The notes under the pieces were generated by a model that was given only the letters and a program-made list of their open reading frames with translations, ran no database searches and had not been told where the DNA came from. A DNA stretch of 14,271 bases from Sulfurimonas sp. (GTDB lineage: Bacteria > Campylobacterota > Campylobacteria > Campylobacterales > Sulfurimonadaceae), in NCBI GenBank assembly GCA_027056465.1, contig JALUKS010000041.1, positions 1 to 14,271 on the forward strand. The letters run 5' to 3'. A program made the translations under genes and the position numbers. How positions within the stretch are numbered: position 1 is the first letter of the stretch; the number at the start of each line of letters is the position of its first letter. This document shows, piece after piece, positions 7,514 to 14,070 of this stretch.

Positions 7514-7530
7514 GAGCATAAATTATGCTC
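7514..7530 (+). promoter_or_regulatory. Hairpin enclosing the prfA start codon
   Basis: GAGCATAAATTATGCTC is a perfect inverted repeat with 8-base arms around one A; a realistic RNA fold is GAGCAT paired to ATGCTC with a five-base loop. The prfA ATG (7525-7527) is in the 3' arm, and the only ribosome-binding-like sequence, AGAG (7513-7516), is mostly in the 5' arm. A folded hairpin would hide both, so prfA translation may depend on ribosomes finishing rpsT. This role is inference. Confidence 0.5.
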
Positions 7531-8592
7531 GCAGATAAACTCACTCCGTTTATCAACCGCTATAATGAACTCGGCGAATTGCTGAGTTCACCTGACATCA
7601 CCTCTGACATCAAACACATGACAGACCTCTCAAGAGAACAATCAAACCTTTTACCTATCGTTGAAAAAGCAAAAGAGTACCAAGCCTTAGTTGCAGATAT
7701 TGCAGATACTAAAGATATGCTCGGCGATGCTGAAATGGGTGAGATGGCGAAAGAGGAACTTAAAGAACTTGAACCTCGTAAGCCAGAACTCGAAGAGGAG
7801 ATAAAAGTACTACTCCTACCAAAGGATCCAAATGATGATAGAAATATCATCGTGGAGCTTCGTGCTGGTGCTGGTGGTGATGAAGCAGCTATCTTTGTAG
7901 GTGATCTTTTCGATGCCTACACTCGCTATGCAGATCTGAGAGAGTGGAAGATAGAGCTTATCTCTAGCTCCCCATCTGATGCAGGTGGATATAAAGAGGT
8001 TACTGCTCTTATCAAGGGTGAACAGGTTTATAGTCGGTTGAAGTATGAGGGTGGAACACACCGTGTACAGCGTGTTCCTCAAACAGAATCTCAAGGGCGT
8101 GTTCATACATCCGCAATTACAGTCGCAGTTATGGCTGAAGTTGATGATGTTGAAGTAGTCATTGAAGATAAAGACCTAAAGATAGATGTTATGCGTTCTT
8201 CTGGATGTGGTGGTCAGTCAGTAAATACGACCGACTCCGCAGTACGTATAACACACTTACCTTCTGGCTTAGTTGTAACCAACCAAGACCAAAAGTCACA
8301 ACACAAAAACCGCGAAAAAGCGATGAAAGTTCTTAAAGCAAGACTTTTTGACCTAGAAATGCAAGAGCAACAGTCTGAAAATGCAGCTGAACGTGCAGCA
8401 CAAGTAGGAACAGGGGATAGATCTGGACGTATTCGTACATATAACTATCCACAAAACCGTATGAGTGACCATAGAATAAACCTCACACTCTATCGCTTAA
8501 ATGAGATTATGAATGGTGGACTTCTTGATGAAGTCATAGAACCACTTATAGCTGACAATCAAGCAAAGATAGTTGAGGCTGCTGGACTCTAG
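7525..8592 (+). CDS. prfA: Peptide chain release factor 1
   Basis: RF1 recognises UAA and UAG stop codons and triggers release of the finished protein. The 355-residue length is normal. The codon-recognition motif of the PxT type is PQT (185-187) in RVPQTESQGRVHTSA, and the catalytic GGQ is at 229-231 within SSGCGGQSVN; the glutamine is the usual methylation site. The ATG at 7525 gives an N-terminus (MLADKLTPFINRYNEL) that fits RF1, but its upstream ribosome-binding site is poor and the codon lies inside a short hairpin, suggesting coupling to rpsT, which ends 14 bases earlier. Confidence 0.97.
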   Translation: MLADKLTPFINRYNELGELLSSPDITSDIKHMTDLSREQSNLLPIVEKAKEYQALVADIADTKDMLGDAEMGEMAKEELKELEPRKPELEEEIKVLLLPKDPNDDRNIIVELRAGAGGDEAAIFVGDLFDAYTRYADLREWKIELISSSPSDAGGYKEVTALIKGEQVYSRLKYEGGTHRVQRVPQTESQGRVHTSAITVAVMAEVDDVEVVIEDKDLKIDVMRSSGCGGQSVNTTDSAVRITHLPSGLVVTNQDQKSQHKNREKAMKVLKARLFDLEMQEQQSENAAERAAQVGTGDRSGRIRTYNYPQNRMSDHRINLTLYRLNEIMNGGLLDEVIEPLIADNQAKIVEAAGL

Positions 8593-8615
8593 TTGTATTA
8601 TTTCTCTTTTTGAGA

Positions 8616-8621
8616 TATAAT
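8616..8621 (+). promoter_or_regulatory. Promoter-like sequence directly after prfA
   Basis: A perfect TATAAT (8616-8621) is preceded at 17 bases by TTGTAT (8593-8598), which starts right after the prfA stop codon. The expected start is near 8628. The only thing downstream on this strand before the terminator is a structured non-coding stretch. Confidence 0.45.
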
Positions 8622-8627
8622 TTCAAT

Positions 8628-8720
8628 GTTTTATGAGCATAAGACTCTCGACTAGAAGTGATGAGCTAGTCATTTTCGCCGAAGGGGAAGTAGGATTTAT
8701 TCTTACTTCCCCTTTTTTTT
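8628..8720 (+). ncRNA. Candidate small RNA of about 90 nt
   Basis: Between a promoter-like sequence and a strong intrinsic terminator lies a stretch with no meaningful reading frame. It contains a hairpin GACTAG/CTAGTC (8650-8655 with 8666-8671, ten-base loop), a short unpaired stretch (8672-8681) and the terminator hairpin. This order (5' stem-loop, single-stranded linker, terminator) is common in trans-acting small RNAs. It does not match 6S, SRP, tmRNA or RNase P RNA as I know them. It could instead be just the 3' trailer and terminator of prfA, so confidence is low to moderate. Confidence 0.35.
8684..8720 (+). terminator. Strong intrinsic terminator
   Basis: GGGGAAGTAGGA pairs with TTCTTACTTCCCC (one G-U pair) around a short AT loop, giving a stem of about 12 base pairs followed by eight Ts (8713-8720). 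It ends the rpsT-prfA transcript and any small RNA started after prfA. Confidence 0.9.
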
Positions 8721-8743
8721 GTGGGTAGTGTTGGGCGGGAGCG

Positions 8744-8776
8744 AAAATCAAGGAGAGAGTTCATCACTCTCTTCTT
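8744..8776 (-). terminator. Probable terminator of the coaE-dapF transcript
   Basis: On the minus strand, 10 bases after dapF, AAGAAGAGAGT pairs with ACTCTCTCCTT around GATGA (8750-8776), with one mismatch in an 11-base stem. It is followed by GATTTT, so the U tract is short. Confidence 0.55.
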
Positions 8777-8785
8777 GTAGTACAC

Positions 8786-9541
8786 CTAACTCCAAATCGT
8801 ATTAAAAGTATTCACAACGCGACCTTCAAAAGTGATACTTCTCTCATTTACCCCAAGATAAAGAGTTTCGCCACTTGTTGGATAGACCTCTATGCTCTCA
8901 CTCACTGCACCCTCTTGTAAAGCTCTGTAAAAACAAGCTGCCATTCCAGTACCACAAGCAAGTGTCTCATCTTCGACACCGCGTTCATAGGTACGAACTT
9001 GCAGATTTTCGCCAACAATGCAACAGATATTTACATTTGCATTATACTTAAAACGCAACTCTCTTGCCTCATCAAGGTCAAAGCTATTGACACTCTCTTG
9101 AATACAGACTAAATGAGGAACGCCGGTATTGAGTAACCACCAGCTTTTGCTATTAAATTCAATATTTTTATCAAGTATCTCAGGTGGTGTAAGCTCGCTC
9201 ATCACCATACCACTCTTTGGAGTACTCTCTTTCACCTCAGCATTTATCACACCTGCACCAGTTAAAAAGCTCATCTTCTCTTTTGCTAGACCATGAGTAA
9301 ACGCGAAGTGAGCGCAAGCACGAGAGCCATTGCCACACATATCTGCATGACTACCATCAGCATTATAAAATTGCCACTCAAAATCAAGTGTCTCATGAGG
9401 AAGAACGACAATAAGCCCATCAGCCCCTATACCCTCTTGACGATGGCATAACTCTTTTGCTAACTCTCCCCTATCCTCTTTACTCTCGCTAGAAAAGAGA
9501 ACAAAATCATTTCCACTTGCACTATATTTTGCTATTTCCAT
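8786..9541 (-). CDS. dapF: Diaminopimelate epimerase
   Basis: DapF interconverts LL- and meso-diaminopimelate in the cytosol, supplying lysine and the peptidoglycan cross-linking residue. The two catalytic cysteines are Cys69 in DMCGNGSR and Cys196 in TLACGTGMA, each in its family motif. The N-terminus (KYSASGNDFVLF) and the NADGS stretch (60-64) are also typical. The 251-residue length is slightly short but within the range of epsilonproteobacterial homologues. It follows coaE by 8 bases and is the last gene of the unit, before a hairpin terminator. Confidence 0.96.
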   Translation of the reverse strand: MEIAKYSASGNDFVLFSSESKEDRGELAKELCHRQEGIGADGLIVVLPHETLDFEWQFYNADGSHADMCGNGSRACAHFAFTHGLAKEKMSFLTGAGVINAEVKESTPKSGMVMSELTPPEILDKNIEFNSKSWWLLNTGVPHLVCIQESVNSFDLDEARELRFKYNANVNICCIVGENLQVRTYERGVEDETLACGTGMAACFYRALQEGAVSESIEVYPTSGETLYLGVNERSITFEGRVVNTFNTIWS

Positions 9542-9549
9542 CTTCTCTC

Positions 9550-10146
9550 CTACTTTAAATATTTTTTCTTAATAATTGCTACAAAATCCTCACACTCTTG
9601 CTGTAGGTGTTTGAGGTTTTTGGAGTTATCTATCACCCATGTCGCTCGCTCTCTCTTCTCTTCTATGGGAAGTTGTGTAGCGATTCTTTTGAGGGACTCT
9701 TCTTCTGAGTAGCCATTACGTTTCATAAAACGCTCAAGCTGTAGCTCTGCTGGGGTAAATACGACAACACTATCTTCTATATTGTAGGAGTTGTTCTCAA
9801 AAAAGAGTGGAATATCTATAAGATAGGGGAACTTTAATCTATCCTGCTTCTCACTGCGTTTGAGTATTTCAGCACGGATTTTAGGATGTAAAAAATCTTC
9901 TAAAATAGTTTTTGCTGCATCATTTGAAAAAACAAAACTTCCAAGTTTCGCTCTATCAACCTTGCCTAAACGCAGATATTCAGAGCCATAAGTCTCCTCT
10001 ACCCAAGATGCAGAAGCATCAAGAATCTCATGACTTATAGTATCAGCGTCAATAACACGCATACCATTAAGTGCTAAGAGTGAGGCAACTGTACTCTTAC
10101 CTGTAGCGATACTCCCCGTAAGAGCAATAGCATACTCATAAGCCAT
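9550..10146 (-). CDS. coaE: Dephospho-CoA kinase
   Basis: CoaE carries out the last step of coenzyme A synthesis, phosphorylating the 3'-hydroxyl of dephospho-CoA with ATP. The 198 residues show the P-loop GSIATGKST (11-19), the IDAD substrate-binding motif (32-35), HPKIR (87-91), PLFFE (113-117) and a lid/ATP-binding region ending RATWVIDNS (167-175). Length is normal. The start ATG shares one base with the stop codon of the preceding gene (TAATG) and has no good ribosome-binding site, so its translation is probably coupled. Pairing with a SpeE-like gene upstream is also known in Helicobacter. Confidence 0.95.
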   Translation of the reverse strand: MAYEYAIALTGSIATGKSTVASLLALNGMRVIDADTISHEILDASASWVEETYGSEYLRLGKVDRAKLGSFVFSNDAAKTILEDFLHPKIRAEILKRSEKQDRLKFPYLIDIPLFFENNSYNIEDSVVVFTPAELQLERFMKRNGYSEEESLKRIATQLPIEEKRERATWVIDNSKNLKHLQQECEDFVAIIKKKYLK

Positions 10147-10691
10147 TAGTTTTTAATAATCCCTAAATACTCTTTTCTTATATGATTACCCATAGCAAAC
10201 GCAGCCACATGCACATCACAGTTATAGTACTCTAAACCATCAAGCATATCTGCTCTTTGCAAAATAATATCAGCAGTTGGATGGTACTCTTTAGAAGCTA
10301 AAAGTGATAACTTCTCTCCTCCAACACGAAATGGCATAATAATTTTTGTATATTTACCAAGCACTTCCATAATCTGCTTGTTTACTTGTGTCTCATCAAG
10401 CGAAGGAGTAGTAGTGACTAAAAGTCCATCCTCTTTAAGTACACGATTAAAGTGTGCAAGAACAGCTGCATCAGCATCCATCTCACTAATCACAACATCA
10501 TAAGTTGCATCTTTTGCATCACGCAGAAGATTTATGTTTGTAGAGATAACATCACAACTCACATTCTCATGTCTCTGTACTTCACAAACAAGCCCTGTTG
10601 CATCATCGCTAATTATCAAAACATTTTCAGGATTTTTGTTTGTACAAACACCAACATGAACCATCATTTCATTATATATAAACTCTTTCAT
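10146..10691 (-). CDS. Short SpeE-like (spermidine synthase family) protein, probably not a standard enzyme
   Basis: The 181-residue protein resembles the Rossmann-fold part of epsilonproteobacterial SpeE proteins, as I recall them. YNEMMVHVGVCT (6-17) corresponds to the 'YhEmm.H' segment, VLIISDD (24-30) to the first nucleotide-binding strand, VLKEDGLLV (84-92) to a core strand, and YYNCDVHVAAFA (155-166) to the conserved C-terminal motif. Two things are missing: the N-terminal beta domain (about 60 residues in Helicobacter SpeE), and the glycine-rich GGGDG-type loop, here SDDATG. Spermidine synthesis from putrescine and decarboxylated S-adenosylmethionine is therefore doubtful. The ATG at 10689-10691 has a good AAGGAAA signal and a promoter upstream, so the short form looks genuine rather than mis-called. 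It overlaps coaE by one base. Confidence 0.7.
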   Translation of the reverse strand: MKEFIYNEMMVHVGVCTNKNPENVLIISDDATGLVCEVQRHENVSCDVISTNINLLRDAKDATYDVVISEMDADAAVLAHFNRVLKEDGLLVTTTPSLDETQVNKQIMEVLGKYTKIIMPFRVGGEKLSLLASKEYHPTADIILQRADMLDGLEYYNCDVHVAAFAMGNHIRKEYLGIIKN

Positions 10692-10715
10692 TAATTTTCC
10701 TTATTTCTTAGTGCG

Positions 10716-10721
10716 ATTTTA
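10716..10721 (-). promoter_or_regulatory. Promoter of the speE-like-coaE-dapF unit
   Basis: On the minus strand TAAAAT, preceded by TGGT, lies about 25 bases before the start codon, with an expected transcript start near 10709. It is divergent from the promoter at 10755-10760. Confidence 0.4.
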
Positions 10722-10754
10722 ACCACTTTTGGATTAATTTTACTTAATTATAGA

Positions 10755-10760
10755 TATAAT
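10755..10760 (+). promoter_or_regulatory. Promoter of the small membrane protein-purM unit
   Basis: A perfect TATAAT lies 34 bases before the GTG start at 10795, with an expected transcript start near 10767. No clear -35 box is visible. Confidence 0.55.
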
Positions 10761-10794
10761 TGCGACAAATTAATATAAAACTAAAGGTAAATCG

Positions 10795-10992
10795 GTGAAT
10801 TACAATAAAATAAGAAAAATATGTAGGCCAATTAGAATCGTTTTAGGGTTAGCTCTTATCGCTACTGGTGTTATTACTGGTAATGCTCTTTTCTATCTCG
10901 GTGTTATACCTCTTATAGCAGGAGTGATAAATTTCTGCCCTCTTTGTATCATCACAAAAAAGTGTGACTTACCTGAACCAAAGGAAAACTAA
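10795..10992 (+). CDS. Small two-helix membrane protein, DUF2892/YgaP-like
   Basis: This 65-residue protein starts at GTG, with AAAGGT well placed upstream. It has a basic N-terminus (KIRKICRPIR), two hydrophobic segments (about 14-28 and 31-47), then CPLC (48-51), a third cysteine (57) and a charged tail. The pattern 'R...G..li..G.......lg.ipl..G...fCPl' is that of the DUF2892 family, the membrane part of YgaP-like proteins; no rhodanese domain is present. Its function is unknown. The CPLC pair faces one side of the membrane and could bind metal or undergo thiol chemistry, but this is inference. Its stop codon overlaps the purM start (TAATG), so the two are translated together. Confidence 0.8.
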   Translation: MNYNKIRKICRPIRIVLGLALIATGVITGNALFYLGVIPLIAGVINFCPLCIITKKCDLPEPKEN

Positions 10993-11990
10993 TGAGCCAA
11001 ATTTCATATAAAGATGCCGGTGTAGATATAGATGCTGGAAATAGCTTCGTAGAAAATATCAAACCTCTAGTAAAAGCGACAAAGATTCCAGGTGTAATGG
11101 GTGGAATAGGCTCATTTGCTGGTGCATTTGAACTTCCAAAAGGTTTTAAAGAGCCTGTAATGCTCGCTGCGACTGATGGTGTTGGTACAAAACTTAAACT
11201 CGCTATAGATAGTGGCATACACAACACTGTAGGTATCGACCTAGTCGCTATGTGTGTAAACGATTTACTCTGTAACTTCGGAACGCCATCTTTCTTTCTT
11301 GACTACTATGCAACTGGTAAACTTGATGTCATAAACGCGACAAATGTTGTAGCTGGAATAGCTGAGGGTTGTAAGCTCTCCGAGTGTGCTCTTATAGGTG
11401 GGGAAACTGCTGAGATGCCAGGTATGTACTCTGAAGATGATTACGATTTAGCTGGTTTTGCAGTAGGTGTCGCTGAAAAATCAGAGATGGATAGAGTTAG
11501 TCTTGTTCGTGCTGGTCACAAACTCATAGCACTTCCATCTTCTGGTCTTCACTCAAACGGTTTTTCACTAGCTCGTAAAGTTCTTTTTGAAAAAATGGAT
11601 ATGAAGTTTGAAGATGATTTTAATGGTAAGAGTCTCATAGAGACACTTTTAACACCGACAAACATCTATGTAAAAACTTTTAAAGCACTAAAAGAAGAGA
11701 TAGTAGCTATGGCACATATCACAGGTGGTGGTATCGTTGAAAACCTTCCTCGTGTTCTTCCTGAGAACTTAATGGCAGAGGTAAAAGAGGATGCTATCCG
11801 TGTTCTTCCTATCTTCGAGCTTATGAGTAAGCATGTCGAGCGTTCAGAGATGTTTAGAGCTTTTAATATGGGTGTCGGAATGATACTCGTAGTTGAAGAT
11901 AAAAATGTAGACACAGTACTTGCTAAGGCTGAGGGTTCTTACCTTATTGGTGAGATTAAAGAGGGTAAACGCGAAGCGAAGATGATTTAG
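10992..11990 (+). CDS. purM: Phosphoribosylformylglycinamidine cyclo-ligase (AIR synthase)
   Basis: PurM closes the imidazole ring in de novo purine synthesis, turning FGAM into aminoimidazole ribonucleotide with ATP. The 332-residue sequence has the family motifs in order: SYKDAGVDIDAG (5-16), ATDGVGTKL (60-68), GGETAEMPGMY (136-146), GLHSNGFS (185-192), HITGGG (242-247) and FNMGVG (291-296). Length is close to the usual 330-350. The start ATG shares a base with the stop of the small membrane protein upstream, so expression is coupled. No purine-operon neighbours are present. Confidence 0.97.
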   Translation: MSQISYKDAGVDIDAGNSFVENIKPLVKATKIPGVMGGIGSFAGAFELPKGFKEPVMLAATDGVGTKLKLAIDSGIHNTVGIDLVAMCVNDLLCNFGTPSFFLDYYATGKLDVINATNVVAGIAEGCKLSECALIGGETAEMPGMYSEDDYDLAGFAVGVAEKSEMDRVSLVRAGHKLIALPSSGLHSNGFSLARKVLFEKMDMKFEDDFNGKSLIETLLTPTNIYVKTFKALKEEIVAMAHITGGGIVENLPRVLPENLMAEVKEDAIRVLPIFELMSKHVERSEMFRAFNMGVGMILVVEDKNVDTVLAKAEGSYLIGEIKEGKREAKMI

Positions 11991-11994
11991 TGCA

Positions 11995-12017
11995 TAAGAG
12001 GATATTTTATCCTCTTA
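11995..12017. terminator. Symmetric hairpin between convergent purM and outer-membrane gene
   Basis: TAAGAGGATA and TATCCTCTTA are perfect 10-base arms around TTT. It lies between two convergent stop codons (11990 and 12026) and could end transcription from both sides, though neither side has a long T tract. Confidence 0.6.
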
Positions 12018-12025
12018 TCGTTTAC

Positions 12026-13219
12026 TTAAAAGTTAAAGTTTACTGCTGCACTTAGAGCTGTTTGTGAGTGTTTCGTAGAAATGTGACCTGTTCTACTCAT
12101 ACCAGTATTGGCATATGTATCTGTTACTTCAGGAGAATATACATAAGCTAAATCAAAAGAAGTTTGCTTAGTTACATTATATGTTCCACCAAGAGTATAA
12201 TGAGACTCAACTATACCAGGAAAACCTAAGAGATTAAGTGTATTTTTTAATGGACTTGTACTTTCTGAAATTGGACTAGAAGCATAGTTATAACCAACAC
12301 GTGCCGCCCATGTTTTTGCACTATACTCATAACCTAGAGAATAAACATCCTGATCATCCCAACCAAAATCTTTGTATCCATCTGCATCAGTCCATTTGAT
12401 TTGTTTGTAGTCTAATGCGATAGTATATGAACCATAAGCATAAGATATACCTAAACCTAACTCAGCTGGTGTTGATAATGTGTCTGAAAATTCAGAGGCA
12501 GGATAACCTGTAAAATCATGCATAGCTTGACTAATTTGACCTTTATACTCCATATCAATCTGAGATTTATAAACTGCACCAATAGTAAATCCAGAGACCT
12601 CATAAGAAAGACCTAGGTTATAACCGAATTCTAAATCTTGTGCTACACCTTGAGTACTAGAAGTACCAACTCTAGCACCAGTATTTTGGTTATAAGTACC
12701 ATAATTAATATCTAAAGCACCATATTGAAGTAATGGAGTAATTGCAGCTGAAAATCCAGCTACTTTGTAAGCTACAGGAACACCGAATTGCATAAGTTGT
12801 AAGTTTGTAACCATATTCATATTTGCAGCAGAATCTCTATAATCAACACCCATACCAGCAGTTCCCCACATACCAACACCTACAAATAAATTATCATTTA
12901 CTTTAGTTGTAGTTGCAACCATAGGAACAACACTTAAGTCTGCATCACTTTTAACATAACCAGCTCCATTACCAGTATCTGAAGAAACATCTGGCATAAA
13001 GAAAGTACCACCAAAAGAGACTTCAGTACCTTCAACAGAAGTAATAAGAGCAGGATTCACTAGAGCCGACTCAGCACCATGACTCATACCAATACCAGTT
13101 CCAGCCATACCAGTTGCTTTTGCACCAGTACCTATCATAACTGAACCATTTGTTGCGAATGCAGATGTTGCACCTAAAGCTAATACAGCTACTACTGCTA
13201 ATTTAATTGTTTTTTTCAT
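12026..13219 (-). CDS. OmpP1/FadL-family outer-membrane transport protein
   Basis: This family forms 14-stranded outer-membrane barrels that pass hydrophobic molecules, such as long-chain fatty acids and aromatic hydrocarbons, into the periplasm. The 397-residue protein has a clear signal peptide: basic MKKTIK, a hydrophobic core, and likely cleavage after SAFA at residue 22. The mature start TNGSVMIGTGAKATGMAGT resembles the family's N-terminal plug region, and ALVNPALI (56-63) matches its 'NPA' motif. The rest alternates polar and hydrophobic residues with many aromatic and Gly residues, and it ends AAVNFNF with a terminal Phe, the usual sorting signal for barrel insertion. The ATG has a strong AGGAGAG signal. 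The substrate cannot be told. It is a single-gene unit with its own promoter. Confidence 0.88.
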   Translation of the reverse strand: MKKTIKLAVVAVLALGATSAFATNGSVMIGTGAKATGMAGTGIGMSHGAESALVNPALITSVEGTEVSFGGTFFMPDVSSDTGNGAGYVKSDADLSVVPMVATTTKVNDNLFVGVGMWGTAGMGVDYRDSAANMNMVTNLQLMQFGVPVAYKVAGFSAAITPLLQYGALDINYGTYNQNTGARVGTSSTQGVAQDLEFGYNLGLSYEVSGFTIGAVYKSQIDMEYKGQISQAMHDFTGYPASEFSDTLSTPAELGLGISYAYGSYTIALDYKQIKWTDADGYKDFGWDDQDVYSLGYEYSAKTWAARVGYNYASSPISESTSPLKNTLNLLGFPGIVESHYTLGGTYNVTKQTSFDLAYVYSPEVTDTYANTGMSRTGHISTKHSQTALSAAVNFNF

Positions 13220-13251
13220 TTTCTCTCCTAAGAGTAATTTAAATTTATTGA

Positions 13252-13272
13252 AATAGATCTTGTCTATCTCGA
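13252..13272 (-). promoter_or_regulatory. Hairpin at the 5' end of the outer-membrane gene mRNA
   Basis: On the minus strand GAGATAGA pairs with TCTATTTC around CAAGA, with one mismatch. With a transcript start near 13274, the stem would be at the very beginning of the message, the position of stabilising 5' hairpins such as that of E. coli ompA. Confidence 0.4.
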
Positions 13273-13280
13273 CTACAGGT

Positions 13281-13286
13281 ATTATA
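13281..13286 (-). promoter_or_regulatory. Promoter of the OmpP1/FadL-family gene
   Basis: A perfect TATAAT on the minus strand lies about 60 bases before the start codon. The expected start near 13274 gives a leader of about 55 bases with AGGAGAG at its end. Confidence 0.6.
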
Positions 13287-13822
13287 AGAGAGTTATTTTA
13301 AAAGGAAACTTAAAGTAAATTTCATACACATAAGTATTAGTAATAAGAAAAATAGGTATAGATAGTTAAAAGCCTATTTTATGGGATTTTCTTTCATAAA
13401 AAGCATTTATTTGACTCTTTTCATTAAAATAAACATAATAAAAAACAATATCTTATTTATTTACTCTATGTTGTTCAAAAGTATAAAATATATATATAAT
13501 CATAAATGTGTAGAAAAGTAACATATTTGTTGTGTTATTAACATGAATTTATTTATGTTTGAAGAATATTGTTATTATAAAAATAAATATAAAGGATATA
13601 AAAAAGTAAAGACAGAGGAAAAGAGAAAGAGCCAGTTAAAACCCGTGTTATAACTCAGACAACACACCAACAGTAACACCGACTTCAGCCAGTAAAAACC
13701 CCATAAACAGAGTAAAAAAGTAATGAGAACTGCAAAGTCAAAAACAGTAAATAATAAAAGCTAAGTAAGTAAGAAAATAATTGTAATAATAAAGTAAGGG
13801 GGAAAAGTTAAAATAAACAACC
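13287..13822. other. AT-rich gene-free region between outer-membrane gene and 5S rRNA
   Basis: No plausible gene, tRNA or strong terminator is visible on either strand. The left part (to about 13580) is very AT-rich, with runs such as TATATATATAAT (13489-13500) and a weak inverted repeat TTTTATG/CATAAAA (13377-13383 with 13395-13401). From about 13585 to 13820 the plus strand becomes strikingly A-rich and T-poor, so the rRNA operon transcript reading leftward would have a U-rich trailer. This part holds a near-identical direct repeat (13630-13644 and 13687-13701). Confidence 0.7.
13630..13701. repeat. Imperfect 15-base direct repeat downstream of 5S
   Basis: AGCCAGTTAAAACCC (13630-13644) and AGCCAGTAAAAACCC (13687-13701) differ at one base and are offset by 57 bases. 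No function is recognised. Confidence 0.5.
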
Positions 13823-13941
13823 AACTAGGCAACGACCTACATTTCCAATCCTGAAAGGATAAGTATTATCAGCGATGAGGGGCTTAGCTTCTGGGTTCGG
13901 AATGGGACCAGGCATTTCCCCCTCTCTATAGTCACCTAGAC
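13823..13941 (-). rRNA. rrf: 5S ribosomal RNA
   Basis: Read on the minus strand, the sequence contains the 5S hallmarks: GGTCCCATTCCGAACCCAGA, then AAGCTAAGCCCCTCA, and a CGCTGATAATACTT region. The ends pair to form helix I: CTAGGTGAC at the 5' end (from 13939) with GTTGCCTAG at the 3' end (to 13825), including G-U pairs. The length is about 118 bases; exact ends are uncertain by a few bases. It lies about 200 bases after the 23S end, with no tRNA between. A 70-codon frame across this region is an artefact. Confidence 0.95.
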
Positions 13942-13985
13942 AAGTTGGGTTTAAATACACTAATATGTACTTAAACCCAACTTGT
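13940..13985 (-). repeat. Long hairpin abutting the 5' end of 5S rRNA
   Basis: ACAAGTTGGGTTTAA (13940-13954) and TTAAACCCAACTTGT (13971-13985) are perfect 15-base arms. Inside them, after one A/C mismatch, TACA pairs with TGTA around CTAATA. In the rRNA precursor this stem ends exactly where 5S helix I begins, which suits a processing site for a double-strand-specific RNase. That role is inference. Confidence 0.8.
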
Positions 13986-14003
13986 GAAGTTGTTTGAGGG
14001 TAA

Positions 14004-14019
14004 TGATGAGTTATCATCA
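14004..14019 (-). repeat. Short inverted repeat in the 23S-5S spacer
   Basis: TGATGA and TCATCA are 6-base arms around a 4-base loop. It is one of several stems in the transcribed spacer. Confidence 0.4.
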
Positions 14020-14070
14020 AATATCAATTGTTAAAGTCAACAAACTTTCTAAATAACCGTAAACGAATCT

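Noticed and set aside
8650..8690. Riboswitch resemblance: CGCCGAAGG as in glycine or lysine riboswitches
   Set aside because: The other conserved parts (opening GGAGAG-type stem and closing CUCUCAGG for glycine, or the lysine core) are missing, and no gene follows on the same strand.
13287..13820. Replication origin, attachment site or CRISPR array in the AT-rich region
   Set aside because: No clustered DnaA-box-like repeats, integrase gene or regularly spaced repeats; only one imperfect direct repeat pair.
13808..14020. 70-codon minus-strand frame
   Set aside because: It covers the 5S rRNA and its leader hairpin; the sequence is explained by RNA.
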